Source: JAMCYG01 sp027365565 (GTDB lineage: Archaea; Micrarchaeota; Micrarchaeia; Micrarchaeales; Micrarchaeaceae). From it: a DNA stretch of 11,568 nucleotides. Shown here in pieces: positions 1 through 6,822 of this stretch. The stretch spans positions 1 to 11,568 of the forward strand of contig DAHXMI010000001.1 of NCBI GenBank assembly GCA_027365565.1, read 5' to 3'. The position numbers and the translations under genes are program-made. Numbering within the stretch: the first letter of the stretch is position 1; each line of letters begins with the position of its first letter. The notes beneath the pieces are model-generated. The model searched no databases, was not told the DNA's origin, and saw nothing but the letters and a program-made list of their open reading frames with translations.

Positions 1-2
1 AA

Positions 3-560
3 GTAGAGGTGTGTATGGAAATAAAGAATAGAAATAAGGGAATATTAACGGACTTTTCAAAGTTTATAGACTTAGTTCTAAGATTATCTAAGGATAAACC
101 GAACATTGCGGTGCCAGCAAAGCTGTTTCGCGTGGGTGTGACGAATGCGGCGGATAGAGGGCTAGATATGTGGACTAATTTCGGGCCTGCAATTCAGGTG
201 AAGCATATCTCATTAAGCGAAGAACTAGCAGAAGACGTTTCAGAAAGCGTGTACTCTGACAATATAATTCTAGTTTGTAAAGAAGGCGACGCCGAACTTG
301 TAAAAAGAATAACCACGATGTTGCCGTTAAAACAGAAGATACAGGGGATTATAACATTAGAAGACCTTACAAATTGGTATGCAATATGTTTGTCTTCGAA
401 ATATAAAAATACGCTTGGAAAGCAGTTGTTGCAAGATTTAATTAGGGAATTTGATTTTGAATTTCCAGTTACACATGAAATTGATTCATTCTTCAAAGAA
501 AGAGAATATAATGTGTCAAAACTAAAGGGCGAATGGGCACCGTTAGTTAATGGCGCATAG
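3..560 (+). CDS. HaeII-like type II restriction endonuclease, C-terminal part (5' end probably beyond the window)
   Basis: This probably encodes the catalytic half of a restriction endonuclease resembling HaeII, which cuts RGCGCY sites. The call rests on recognising the block VGVTNAADRGLDMW followed by FGPAIQVKH. Numbering from the GTG at 9, this gives Asp53, then Gln63 and Lys65, which fits a PD-(D/E)xK-type nuclease core with Gln in the third position. The rest resembles the family's C-terminal domain, ending in a charged FFKEREYN stretch. HaeII-family proteins are, from memory, about 350 residues, and only about 185 codons are visible. The frame is open to the left edge, so the 5' end is probably missing; the GTG at 9 and ATG at 15 may be internal. 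The DNA is clearly richer in A and T than the core genes, suggesting transfer. No cognate DNA methyltransferase lies downstream. Family assignment is by memory of motifs, not by search. Confidence 0.68.
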   Translation, partial: VEVCMEIKNRNKGILTDFSKFIDLVLRLSKDKPNIAVPAKLFRVGVTNAADRGLDMWTNFGPAIQVKHISLSEELAEDVSESVYSDNIILVCKEGDAELVKRITTMLPLKQKIQGIITLEDLTNWYAICLSSKYKNTLGKQLLQDLIREFDFEFPVTHEIDSFFKEREYNVSKLKGEWAPLVNGA

Positions 561-729
561 TTATTTTTCTGATTTAATAATTTGCCAAAAATTTTTTACG
601 AAAAGTTTTACCAAAAGGTCTGTGTGCAAATTTAATCACTGGATGCTTTCATGAAAAATAACATTATGTTAGCCGTATTATTGTATTGTAAAGAGACAGA
701 ATTATAAAACAGGATTTGAATATAGATGT
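561..729. other. AT-rich intergenic spacer with no gene seen
   Basis: This spacer separates the endonuclease from the TFB remnant and is strongly AT-rich. It contains a run of six T at about 590-595, shortly after the endonuclease stop, which could act as an archaeal oligo-T terminator. The TFB promoter lies at its right end. No open frame of useful length and no RNA gene were recognised. Confidence 0.5.
701..710 (+). promoter_or_regulatory. TATA-like box of the TFB remnant
   Basis: The sequence ATTATAAAAC is centred about 25 bp before the ATG at 730. That is the spacing expected if transcription starts at or next to the start codon, giving a leaderless mRNA. No Shine-Dalgarno sequence is seen before 730. 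The promoter looks intact although the gene behind it is broken. Confidence 0.5.
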
Positions 730-1437
730 ATGCCCTGCTCATCTTGTGGGAGCAAAGAGATAGCCTTAGACGCCGCCACCTTCGAGACCTACTGCGTGCG
801 CTGCGGCCTGATTCTGGAGACGAGCATCGATTATTCCATGCCGCTCAGCGAGCTGGCGAGCAGGCACCATGAGGCGACCAGCTATACCATGGTGAACAAG
901 GGATTTCCCGGCGAGGCGGCGAACCCGGTCGAGCGCAACTTCGCCGCTGCGCTTCCAGCCCTCTCTGTGGTGTGGGCCAGCTGAGGCTGGGCAGCAGCGA
1001 GAGGGAGAGCATGGCCTTCCTTTACAGGAAGTGCATAAAGGCAGGCATCACGCGCGGCCGGGAGAGGTACGCAATGAGCCTGGCCGTAGCAAGGATCGTG
1101 TGCGGCAGCGCAGGCATCATCAGGGACTTTGGCGCCCTTGCAGGGCAGTTCGGGATAGATTCTGGGCTCGATGAGGCCTATGGGACGGCAGTCGCCAGGA
1201 TGATTGAGAGGAGCAGCATGCCAAAGGCGATGTGGGGCTGCATAACCGACTGCATGGATATGGCCGCGGCCGGCCAGGAGGAACGGAAGCTTGCCGGAAG
1301 CATGCTCGCAGAATTCCTTAAACAAGGCATCGGCAAGCGGGACCCCAAGGCAGTGTCCGGGGCCATCGCCTATGTGGCAGTAAGGAAATCAGGGAAGAGG
1401 CTCGGGCAGAAGGAGATCCCAGGCGCGCTCGTAAATT
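730..1437 (+). pseudogene. tfb: Transcription initiation factor B (TFB/TFIIB-like), frameshifted and 3'-truncated
   Basis: TFB bridges TBP-bound promoter DNA and RNA polymerase. The N-terminal frame (730-984) starts with a zinc ribbon, Cys3, Cys6, Cys22 and Cys25 (C-x2-C-x15-C-x2-C), then a linker and the start of the first cyclin repeat (ERNFAAALPALSVV). The repeat continues in another frame from about 969 as GQLRLGSSERESMAFLYRK and onward. Dropping one base within 966-973 restores a continuous protein, so a single-base insertion (real or a sequencing error) explains the shift. The second cyclin repeat is cut off inside its DNA-binding helix region, after KEIPGAL at about 1430. Beyond that the frame merely runs antisense through the next gene to 1505. 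About 230 of the usual roughly 300 residues remain. The B-reader and linker motifs of standard TFB are poorly kept, so this was probably a divergent paralogue. Loss of function is inferred mainly from the missing C-terminus. Confidence 0.75.
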
Positions 1438-1443
1438 TGTGCA

Positions 1444-1866
1444 CTATTTGTATTTCTTCATCAGCATCGACAGATAGGTATCCAGATCTGCGAGTATATT
1501 CCTGATGCTGTTCAGCCTCCCTCTTGCCTTGTATATTTTTTCTACCATATATAGCAAATCCCTTTTTATCTTATTTGGAAGGGGTTTTTCCCACACAGTT
1601 TTGTAGACATCGCCATTTATTATGTCGATGTTCCCCCTATCAATCCAATCGACATTATGAATACCTTTCGGGATGCCGTCCAGCACTCTTAGGGTCTTCC
1701 ATGATAGGGTGGGCTTTTCCTTGGTTTTCGTATGCTTGAGCAGCACCTGCTTCACTACTCTGTGGCCCTTGGTCGTATAATCAAAAGATATCGATTCCTT
1801 ACCTTGGCTCACAGAGATGAAAAAGCCGCCCTTTTTCGGATTCACAAGGTCAACGTACACATCCAT
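1444..1866 (-). CDS. Hypothetical protein, 140 residues, unrecognised
   Basis: I do not recognise this protein. It is small and basic. The first half looks beta-rich, with short hydrophobic stretches such as GGFFISVSQGKESISFDY and two Lys-rich segments. The last 45 residues look helical and amphipathic, running from KIKRDLLYMVEKIYKARG to a Lys-rich end. There is no signal peptide, membrane span or Cys pair. The ATG at 1866 follows no clear Shine-Dalgarno sequence; AT-rich stretches at about 1881-1889 and 1897-1908 could hold a promoter, but spacing from the start is not ideal. Its stop codon lies only a few bases beyond the point where the TFB gene is cut off, and its base composition is AT-richer than TFB. 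It may therefore have arrived with the rearrangement that truncated TFB, perhaps as a mobile-element passenger. The open frame of 140 codons without internal stops supports a real gene. Confidence 0.6.
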   Translation of the reverse strand: MDVYVDLVNPKKGGFFISVSQGKESISFDYTTKGHRVVKQVLLKHTKTKEKPTLSWKTLRVLDGIPKGIHNVDWIDRGNIDIINGDVYKTVWEKPLPNKIKRDLLYMVEKIYKARGRLNSIRNILADLDTYLSMLMKKYK

Positions 1867-2020
1867 GTAGTACCATCTACTGGATAAATGGGAGGTTTAG
1901 GAATATTTATGCTATGCGTACCAGATGCTGCGAGACACTGAAGCGTATGCTAACATCTTCTATTGACATGTAAAAGCTGCAGGTTATAGCGTTTATGCAA
2001 TCTGCGTTGGATTCCGGCAG

Positions 2021-3166
2021 CTACAGTCCACTCGACTTGAGCAGCGCCGGAAGGGTAAGCGAGAGTATCACCGTTCCGCTTATTATCACAGAGTAGAGGT
2101 TGATGCCTATTATGCCCTCGAGCAGTGCTATGTTCGCTATTATGATGCCAACGGCCCCCCTGCCGCCTAGGAACGCGGATGCGGCCAGTGGCTTCAGTTC
2201 CTTGAGCCTGTTCTTTCCCACCAGGTAGTTGAGCGAACCGCCTATCAGGCCGCTTATCGCCACTAGGGTCAGCAGCAGCGGGATGTTGCCCATGGTAGGC
2301 AGGGCTGCCTGCAGCCCTGCAATGCTGAAGAAGAGTGGTATGAAGAACGCCTCACCTACCCTCTCCAGGGTGCGGTTAAGCGATTTGTAGATGGATTTGC
2401 CGAGCACCGCCTCGTGTATCAGCAGCCCGGCGAAGAATGCGCCAAGCACGTAGGTTATGCCTGCGAGCTGCGTAAGCGTTGCGACGAACAGGCCTATCAG
2501 GATTATCATGCCGAAGATTACGCTGTCGCCGTTGTCCATCGACGAGACCCTGGAGAAGAAACGCTTGACGCCGTTCTCGTGCTTCCTGACGAACGCATCA
2601 ATCAGGAACAGGGCTATGATGAACACGATCATCGATAACGTTGCGCCTATTCCGCTCCCGACTCCCCTACCTATCATTGCGAGGACTATGAAGGCTATTA
2701 CATCAGTAAGCACCACGCTCGCGATAATCCTCTTTCCGTCCTCCTTCCTCAGCAGGCGGTAGCGCATCACCAGCACGGATATTATTGATATGGAGGGCAC
2801 CCCTATCGCGATAGAGGTGATGAGCGCCTGCCCCATTCCAAGTCCGAACGCCTCGTACGCCACCATGAACATTATGAACATGGGTATGACGAATGCAGAC
2901 AAGGAGAACAGCACTGCGCTCTTCACGTGGTTCGCAAGCGTATCCACGGTCATCCCGACGCCTACGAGCAGCATGATAAAGAAGAGGGATATTTCGGCCA
3001 CGCTGGACAGCGTGACGTTGATTGCGACCAGGTGCAGCACTGCTGGCCCGAGCAGCATACCTGCTATTATCTGTCCCACTACCGCAGGCACTTTGAGCCT
3101 TTCCGCAATCCTTCCCATTATGAGTGCCGATGCAAGGAGCAAGAGCAGCTCTATCAATATCTGCAT
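2021..3166 (-). CDS. Cation/proton antiporter, CPA2 (KefB/NapA-like) membrane domain
   Basis: This is an integral membrane protein of 381 residues, predicted to exchange Na+ or K+ for H+. It has about a dozen hydrophobic segments. The start VPAVVGQIIAGMLLGP (residues 26-41) is the classic first-repeat motif of the Na+/H+ exchanger fold. Residues 150-160 (SVVLTDVIAFI) match the ion-binding helix that normally carries Asp-Asp or Asn-Asp; here it is Thr154-Asp155. FLGGRGAVGIIIA (332-344) matches the later motif around the family's conserved basic residue. The protein ends soon after the membrane domain, so it lacks the TrkA-N/TrkA-C regulatory domain of KefB-type proteins. A single acidic residue at the ion site is compatible with electroneutral exchange, but that is inference. 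The ATG at 3166 opens directly on a hydrophobic helix, which supports the start. It appears to be a single-gene unit. Confidence 0.85.
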   Translation of the reverse strand: MQILIELLLLLASALIMGRIAERLKVPAVVGQIIAGMLLGPAVLHLVAINVTLSSVAEISLFFIMLLVGVGMTVDTLANHVKSAVLFSLSAFVIPMFIMFMVAYEAFGLGMGQALITSIAIGVPSISIISVLVMRYRLLRKEDGKRIIASVVLTDVIAFIVLAMIGRGVGSGIGATLSMIVFIIALFLIDAFVRKHENGVKRFFSRVSSMDNGDSVIFGMIILIGLFVATLTQLAGITYVLGAFFAGLLIHEAVLGKSIYKSLNRTLERVGEAFFIPLFFSIAGLQAALPTMGNIPLLLTLVAISGLIGGSLNYLVGKNRLKELKPLAASAFLGGRGAVGIIIANIALLEGIIGINLYSVIISGTVILSLTLPALLKSSGL

Positions 3167-3178
3167 TGAAAAATCTCG

Positions 3179-3208
3179 ATTTTTAATTGGTGCTGCTGCT
3201 TTTATGCC
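3179..3208 (-). promoter_or_regulatory. Candidate antiporter promoter (two AT-rich boxes)
   Basis: Reading the minus strand, GGCATAAAAGC (3199-3208) and CCAATTAAAAAT (3179-3190) precede the antiporter start at 3166. The distal box would give a leader of roughly 12 bases, while the proximal one is rather close to the start. The choice between them is uncertain. Confidence 0.3.
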
Positions 3209-3285
3209 TTCTGTGTTGGCATGCTTTGCCTTTGGGCAGAAATTGCTAGGGCAGTCTTCAGGCTGTTTTTCGCCGATTTTGCCTT

Positions 3286-3657
3286 CTATATGTTTGCCTC
3301 GAAGAATCCGAGAGCCCCTGGCCTGTTGACCGGCTTTATCCTTGAGGCGTCCTTGAGAAGGAACCCGTACTTTGATGCGTACGCGCCGGTAGAGAGGTGT
3401 TTGTCTTGGTCCCTCGCCAACTCGTCGGCGTTTTTGTATTCCCTTACGTCGTATAGGAACGCCTTGCCAACCAGCGCCTTTCGCGGAAGGGCGTGCTCGT
3501 CCATGCCAAAAAGTCTACACGCTTCGGCGTCAACGTTGCCTGAGGCGTGCACAAGGAACTGCCCTCGAAACTTTGTGTTCCAGCCCCTGAGTTCTATGGT
3601 CTTCCTTCCAGACACGATAAGCTCAGCGAAGGGCTGCTTCACCGACAGGCATTTCAT
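3286..3657 (-). CDS. ASCH-domain (PUA-like fold) protein
   Basis: The protein begins MKCLSVKQPFAELIVSGRKT and continues into IELRGW, the hallmark opening of ASCH domains (LSVKQPWAxxIxxGxKTIElR). It ends in RPGALGFFE, the usual final strand. At 123 residues it is a single-domain protein of normal length. ASCH domains share the PUA-like RNA-binding fold. Members have been linked to RNA binding, to ribonuclease activity, and to hydrolysis of modified nucleosides, so the substrate here is open. I prefer the ATG at 3657 to the upstream GTG at 3663. The former matches the family N-terminus, and a TATA-like CTTAAAGTTT at 3675-3684 lies about 23 bp ahead of it, suggesting a near-leaderless mRNA. It lies 119 bp downstream of the antiporter start on the same strand and seems to have its own promoter. 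Confidence 0.85.
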   Translation of the reverse strand: MKCLSVKQPFAELIVSGRKTIELRGWNTKFRGQFLVHASGNVDAEACRLFGMDEHALPRKALVGKAFLYDVREYKNADELARDQDKHLSTGAYASKYGFLLKDASRIKPVNRPGALGFFEANI

Positions 3658-3674
3658 GAGCACTTTTACGTGTC

Positions 3675-3684
3675 AAACTTTAAG
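3675..3684 (-). promoter_or_regulatory. TATA-like box of the ASCH gene
   Basis: On the minus strand this reads CTTAAAGTTT and is centred about 23 bp before the ATG at 3657. The spacing favours that ATG over the GTG at 3663, which would leave only about 17 bp. Confidence 0.4.
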
Positions 3685-3766
3685 ATGTTTTGCACTGATG
3701 TCGTACTGTCATGCATGTCTTTACTGCGCTATGCCGCGCCCTTTTTTAGGACAGAGAATAAGGTAG

Positions 3767-3776
3767 GCTTTAATAT
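3767..3776 (+). promoter_or_regulatory. TATA-like box in the ASCH-msrB spacer without an assigned gene
   Basis: GCTTTAATAT on the plus strand is a fair archaeal TATA match. Transcription from it would begin near 3797, well ahead of msrB at 3926. A nine-codon frame including its stop (MKLDEAEA, 3809-3835) follows it. It could drive a long msrB leader or a small RNA, or it could be chance. Confidence 0.25.
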
Positions 3777-3925
3777 CCGAATAAGGGTAGGATAGAAGAC
3801 TTTACTGCATGAAGCTGGATGAAGCCGAAGCGTGAAGCAGGGAATGGAGCAAAAAGTGAAACCGACTGCGCTGCACCACAACCATTCCTTTTATTGATTG
3901 CCACTTAATCAGAAAGTGTGTTTGG

Positions 3926-4312
3926 ATGGAACCTGCCAAGCTCACCGAGGAGGAAGAGGAGGTCATAGTACGAAAAGGTACCGAGGCCCCATTCACAGGC
4001 AAGTACGACGCTTTCTTCGAGAGGGGTATCTATGTTTGCAGGAGGTGCGGTGCTCCGCTCTACAGGTCCAAAGATAAGTTCGACGCACACTGCGGCTGGC
4101 CGGCGTTTGACGATGAGATAAAGGGGAACGTGAAGCGCGTTCCGGATTCGGATGGGATGCGTACTGAGATAGAGTGCGCGAAGTGCGGTGCGCACCTGGG
4201 CCACGTCTTCGAAGGCGAACACCTTACGGAGAAGAATACCAGGCACTGCGTCAACTCAATATCCATGCTGTTCGTGCCGGAAGGCAAAGGGGTAGAGGAA
4301 GGCAATGACTGA
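3926..4312 (+). CDS. msrB: Peptide methionine (R)-S-oxide reductase MsrB
   Basis: MsrB reduces the R form of methionine sulfoxide in proteins, using a catalytic cysteine and usually thioredoxin. The 128-residue protein has the normal length and all key features. Structural zinc ligands are the pairs Cys38/Cys41 (CRRC) and Cys84/Cys87 (CAKC). The recycling cysteine is Cys56 in the segment DAHCGWPAF. The catalytic Cys108 lies in RHCVNSISM, matching the family's RYCxNSxSL. The conserved GAHLGHVF block follows the second zinc pair. No signal peptide or membrane anchor is present, so it acts in the cytoplasm. Its stop overlaps the start of msrA by 8 bases, so the two are almost certainly co-transcribed and translationally coupled, giving repair of both sulfoxide stereoisomers. 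Confidence 0.96.
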   Translation: MEPAKLTEEEEEVIVRKGTEAPFTGKYDAFFERGIYVCRRCGAPLYRSKDKFDAHCGWPAFDDEIKGNVKRVPDSDGMRTEIECAKCGAHLGHVFEGEHLTEKNTRHCVNSISMLFVPEGKGVEEGND

Positions 4313-4820
4313 TACCATAGTGCTTGGAGCGGGCTGCTTTTGGTGCACCGAGGCAGTCTTCAGGCTATTTCCCGGGATAACGAAGGTTGAGCCTGGATAT
4401 GCAGGTGGACACGTAAAAAATCCTATGTATGAACAAGTCTGCAGCGGCACTACGGGCCATGCGGAGGTGCTCAGGGTCGAGTATGCTCCTGAGAGGATAA
4501 GCCTTGAGAAGGTTCTCGAGATATTCTTCGCGATGCATGATCCCACGTCCATCAACAAGCAGGGAAACGACGAGGGCGCACAGTACAGATCAGCGATCTT
4601 CTACACCAGGGACGCAGACAAGACGCGGATAAACTCGTTTATCGATGGAATAAGAGGCGAGTACAAGAAGCCTATTGCCACTGAGGTCAGGAAACTGGAT
4701 GTTTTCTATCCCGCGGAGGATTATCACAGGGACTACTTCAAGAAGAATCCGCTGCAGCCTTACTGCATATTGGTCGTAGGCCCGAAACTTAGGAAGATAA
4801 AGAAAGAATTTGGCTTGTAG
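4305..4820 (+). CDS. msrA: Peptide methionine (S)-S-oxide reductase MsrA
   Basis: MsrA reduces the S form of methionine sulfoxide and complements MsrB. The 171-residue protein shows the catalytic GCFWC motif with Cys11 as nucleophile and Cys14 close by. It also has the segment GYAGG (31-35), GHAE (51-54), the DPTSIN block (79-84), the QYRSAIF strand, and the Tyr/Glu-rich PAEDYHRDYF (136-145). Cys154 near the C-terminus is a possible resolving cysteine. The start ATG lies within the last codons of msrB, an 8-base overlap. Its stop codon is separated by one base from the stop of the convergent HD gene, so the two transcripts must overlap at their ends unless termination is precise. The protein is soluble and complete. 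Confidence 0.97.
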   Translation: MTDTIVLGAGCFWCTEAVFRLFPGITKVEPGYAGGHVKNPMYEQVCSGTTGHAEVLRVEYAPERISLEKVLEIFFAMHDPTSINKQGNDEGAQYRSAIFYTRDADKTRINSFIDGIRGEYKKPIATEVRKLDVFYPAEDYHRDYFKKNPLQPYCILVVGPKLRKIKKEFGL

Positions 4821-4821
4821 G

Positions 4822-5478
4822 CTACCTGCGGCCATCCCACTCGTCGAAGAACTGCTTCAGGTAGCCGCGCATGTATTTGTCGCGCTCCGCTGCGATCCTC
4901 TTCGCTGTTTTTGTGTGCATCCTTCCCTTCAGCAGCAGCAGTTTCTCGTAGAAGTGATTTATCGAGGGCGAGCTCGATGCTTTGTATTCGCTGAACAGCT
5001 TGTGCATCTCCGGTTTGCGCTCCGGATCGTATATGAGCCTCTTCTTGTAACCACCATACATGAACGTCCTTGCTATCCCCATTGCGCCCAGCGCGTCGAG
5101 CCTGTCCGCGTCCTGCACTATCTTCCCCTCTTTCGTTTTCATCGTGTCCCTCACGCCTGCGCCCTTGAAGGATACGTTGTCTACGATGTAGTTTACCTGC
5201 TCTATGGTCTCCTTGTCCGCACCTATGCGTGCCAGCCACCTTGCAGCCACGCGTCCGCCGGCCGTCTCGTCACCACCGCTGAACTTCCAGTCGGCTATGT
5301 CGTGCAGGAGCGCCCCTAGCTGCACTACTGTTATGTCGGAGCCCTTCTCCTCCTTGGCTATTCTTACCGCAAGGTTCCATACCCTATAAACGTGCCACCA
5401 GTCATGGCCACTGCCCTCCCCTATCATCTTCTCCTTCACATGCCGCGCTGTTTTGTTGACAAGTGCCTTGCCTTCCAT
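4822..5478 (-). CDS. HD-domain metal-dependent phosphohydrolase (YedJ/YpgQ-like)
   Basis: HD-domain proteins bind metals through paired His-Asp residues and cleave phosphate esters, often of nucleotides. The 218-residue protein has the motif GHDWWHVYRV with His25, Asp26 and His29, the central LLHDIAD with His59 and Asp60, and QDADRLDALGA with Asp125 as likely third-site ligand. This arrangement is typical of the soluble YedJ/YpgQ-type branch, members of which have been reported to act on (d)NTPs. The exact substrate cannot be read from sequence. The start at 5478 is supported by a Shine-Dalgarno-like TGAGGT at 5485-5490 that overlaps the stop of the upstream M16 gene. The nine-base gap indicates one operon with that gene. 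The C-terminal 60 residues are helical and basic, as in relatives. Confidence 0.85.
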   Translation of the reverse strand: MEGKALVNKTARHVKEKMIGEGSGHDWWHVYRVWNLAVRIAKEEKGSDITVVQLGALLHDIADWKFSGGDETAGGRVAARWLARIGADKETIEQVNYIVDNVSFKGAGVRDTMKTKEGKIVQDADRLDALGAMGIARTFMYGGYKKRLIYDPERKPEMHKLFSEYKASSSPSINHFYEKLLLLKGRMHTKTAKRIAAERDKYMRGYLKQFFDEWDGRR

Positions 5479-5484
5479 GCTATT

Positions 5485-5490
5485 ACCTCA
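5485..5490 (-). promoter_or_regulatory. Shine-Dalgarno site of the HD gene overlapping the M16 stop codon
   Basis: The minus strand reads TGAGGT, combining the M16 stop TGA with an anti-16S match, six bases before the ATG at 5478. It sets the start of the HD gene and implies that translation of the two genes is coupled. Confidence 0.5.
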
Positions 5491-6744
5491 CGCCCTGCCT
5501 AGCACTATAGTACCATAGCTTCTCATGCTGATGTATTTCGATATCAGCCTGCGTATGTCTTCGACATCAAGCCTCCTGACTATCTTTGGCAGTTCTCCGG
5601 CAAGCCTGCCGGAGCCGTACATCAGGTCCATCTCGGCAATGCTCTCCGCGCTCTCCAGCACGTCATCCGAATCCATCGCATACTTTATTTCAAGGCCGCG
5701 CTTGACCGTGTCGATCTCCCTCTTGCTTATCCTCCCACTACTCAGCTTCCTAAACTCCTCCAGCATCAGCCCCTTTATCTCTGGCAGCTTTGACGGCGCA
5801 GCGCCGGCCGATGCGAGAAGATAGCTGAATGCCCCGTACGCCGCGTAATCGACACTCGGGTCATACGACAGGCCGTGCACCTCCCTTACCTGGTCGTATA
5901 TCCTATTGTTCAATATACCTGCAATGACGTTCATCACGGCGTATTCATGGAAGTTGGCCCTGCTTATGCCTCCGCACCCGACGGCTATCCCGACCTCTCC
6001 GCGCCCTATGTCATGCTTCTTCATCATGAGGACCGATGGGTTTTCGTTTGGTGTTATAGTCTTCCGCTCGGGTTTCGCTGACGGGCGCTCGAAGTTGGAA
6101 AAATATTTTCTTGCGAGGGCGAATCCTTCCTCGGCAGATATGCCGCCGTAGATGGAGAGGACTGCGTTCCTCGGGTTGTAATACTTCTCGTACGCCACCT
6201 TTATGTGGCGCAGCGATATGTTGTTTCTTATCATGCTTTCCGTGGGTGTCTTTACCAAATCAGTCTGCTCGAAGAGGACGCGAGGCATGTTGTCGTATAG
6301 AATCGATTCGGGGTCTTCCTTCCTTATGGCAGTCTCGTGGAGTATCGGGCCGAGCTCGTGCCTGAATTCGGTACGGTCGAACCTCGGGTTCTTTATCATA
6401 TCCGACATGAGCTCCATCGCCCTGTCGACATACCTCTTTTGCACTGATGCCTCATACATAGTAGTCTCGTAGTCAGTCTCCGCATTGTAGAATATGTTGT
6501 ACCTCCTTGTTATCTCGTTTATCTCGTCCCAGTTCCTCTTTGCAGTGCCCTTGAACAGCATGTGCTCGAGATAGTGCGCCAGGCCGGTGAACCTGCTCCC
6601 AACGTCTACGGATCCGAAGCCGAACCCTGTGACTATGCCGACGGATTCGAGGCTCTTCTTCGGGGACACGAGAACTTTAAGGCCGTTCCTCATCCTCTTC
6701 TCGTGTATCTTCATCGCACCACTCGCTCCGGCCAGCACACGCAT
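5488..6744 (-). CDS. M16-family zinc metallopeptidase (processing-peptidase-like)
   Basis: The protein is one 418-residue M16 unit with both halves of the fold. The inverted zinc motif is HYLEH (His57, Glu60 and His61, in GLAHYLEHMLFKGT). Glu137, 76 residues after His61, is the third zinc ligand, and Glu130 matches the second conserved acid. The C-terminal domain keeps the substrate-gripping Arg/Tyr pair in VREVHGLSYDPSVDYAAY. The enzyme therefore looks catalytically competent. M16B enzymes of this length usually act as dimers that close around peptides up to some tens of residues. There is no signal peptide, so a cytoplasmic role in clearing peptides is likely. A second Met at residue 11 matches the family start better, but a TATA-like box at 6769-6778 sits about 29 bp before the first ATG, favouring 6744. 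It heads an operon with the HD gene. Confidence 0.9.
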   Translation of the reverse strand: MRVLAGASGAMKIHEKRMRNGLKVLVSPKKSLESVGIVTGFGFGSVDVGSRFTGLAHYLEHMLFKGTAKRNWDEINEITRRYNIFYNAETDYETTMYEASVQKRYVDRAMELMSDMIKNPRFDRTEFRHELGPILHETAIRKEDPESILYDNMPRVLFEQTDLVKTPTESMIRNNISLRHIKVAYEKYYNPRNAVLSIYGGISAEEGFALARKYFSNFERPSAKPERKTITPNENPSVLMMKKHDIGRGEVGIAVGCGGISRANFHEYAVMNVIAGILNNRIYDQVREVHGLSYDPSVDYAAYGAFSYLLASAGAAPSKLPEIKGLMLEEFRKLSSGRISKREIDTVKRGLEIKYAMDSDDVLESAESIAEMDLMYGSGRLAGELPKIVRRLDVEDIRRLISKYISMRSYGTIVLGRA

Positions 6745-6768
6745 GACTAATTCTATTTGGACGAATCC

Positions 6769-6778
6769 ATTAAAAATC
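6769..6778 (-). promoter_or_regulatory. TATA-like box of the M16-HD operon
   Basis: The minus strand reads GATTTTTAAT, centred about 29 bp before the ATG at 6744, so the transcript would have a leader of only a few bases. No Shine-Dalgarno sequence precedes that ATG. Confidence 0.5.
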
Positions 6779-6822
6779 TGGCTGTCGTAAGGTGCTATGT
6801 AACATCATAACATCGAGGGCGC

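Larger units (their letters stand above)
3664..3925. other. Intergenic region between divergent ASCH and msrB genes
   Basis: This 262 bp stretch holds the promoters of the divergent ASCH and msrB genes. An AT-rich box, CCTTTTATTG at 3887-3896, is the likely TATA element for msrB, about 35 bp before its ATG. Further upstream there is an unassigned TATA-like box at 3767-3776. No tRNA, C/D-box RNA or conserved open frame was recognised. Confidence 0.4.

Noticed and set aside
882..1325. Minus-strand open frame across the TFB remnant
   Set aside because: Cyclin-repeat and zinc-ribbon residues are on the plus strand; the antisense frame shows no motif.
1438..1505. Continuation of the TFB frame to a stop at 1505
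   Set aside because: These codons read antisense through the end of the neighbouring gene and do not resemble the TFB second repeat.
3797..3890. C/D-box small RNA in the ASCH-msrB spacer
   Set aside because: GGATGAAG and GTGAAGC resemble box C only loosely, and no paired C and D boxes with proper spacing were found.
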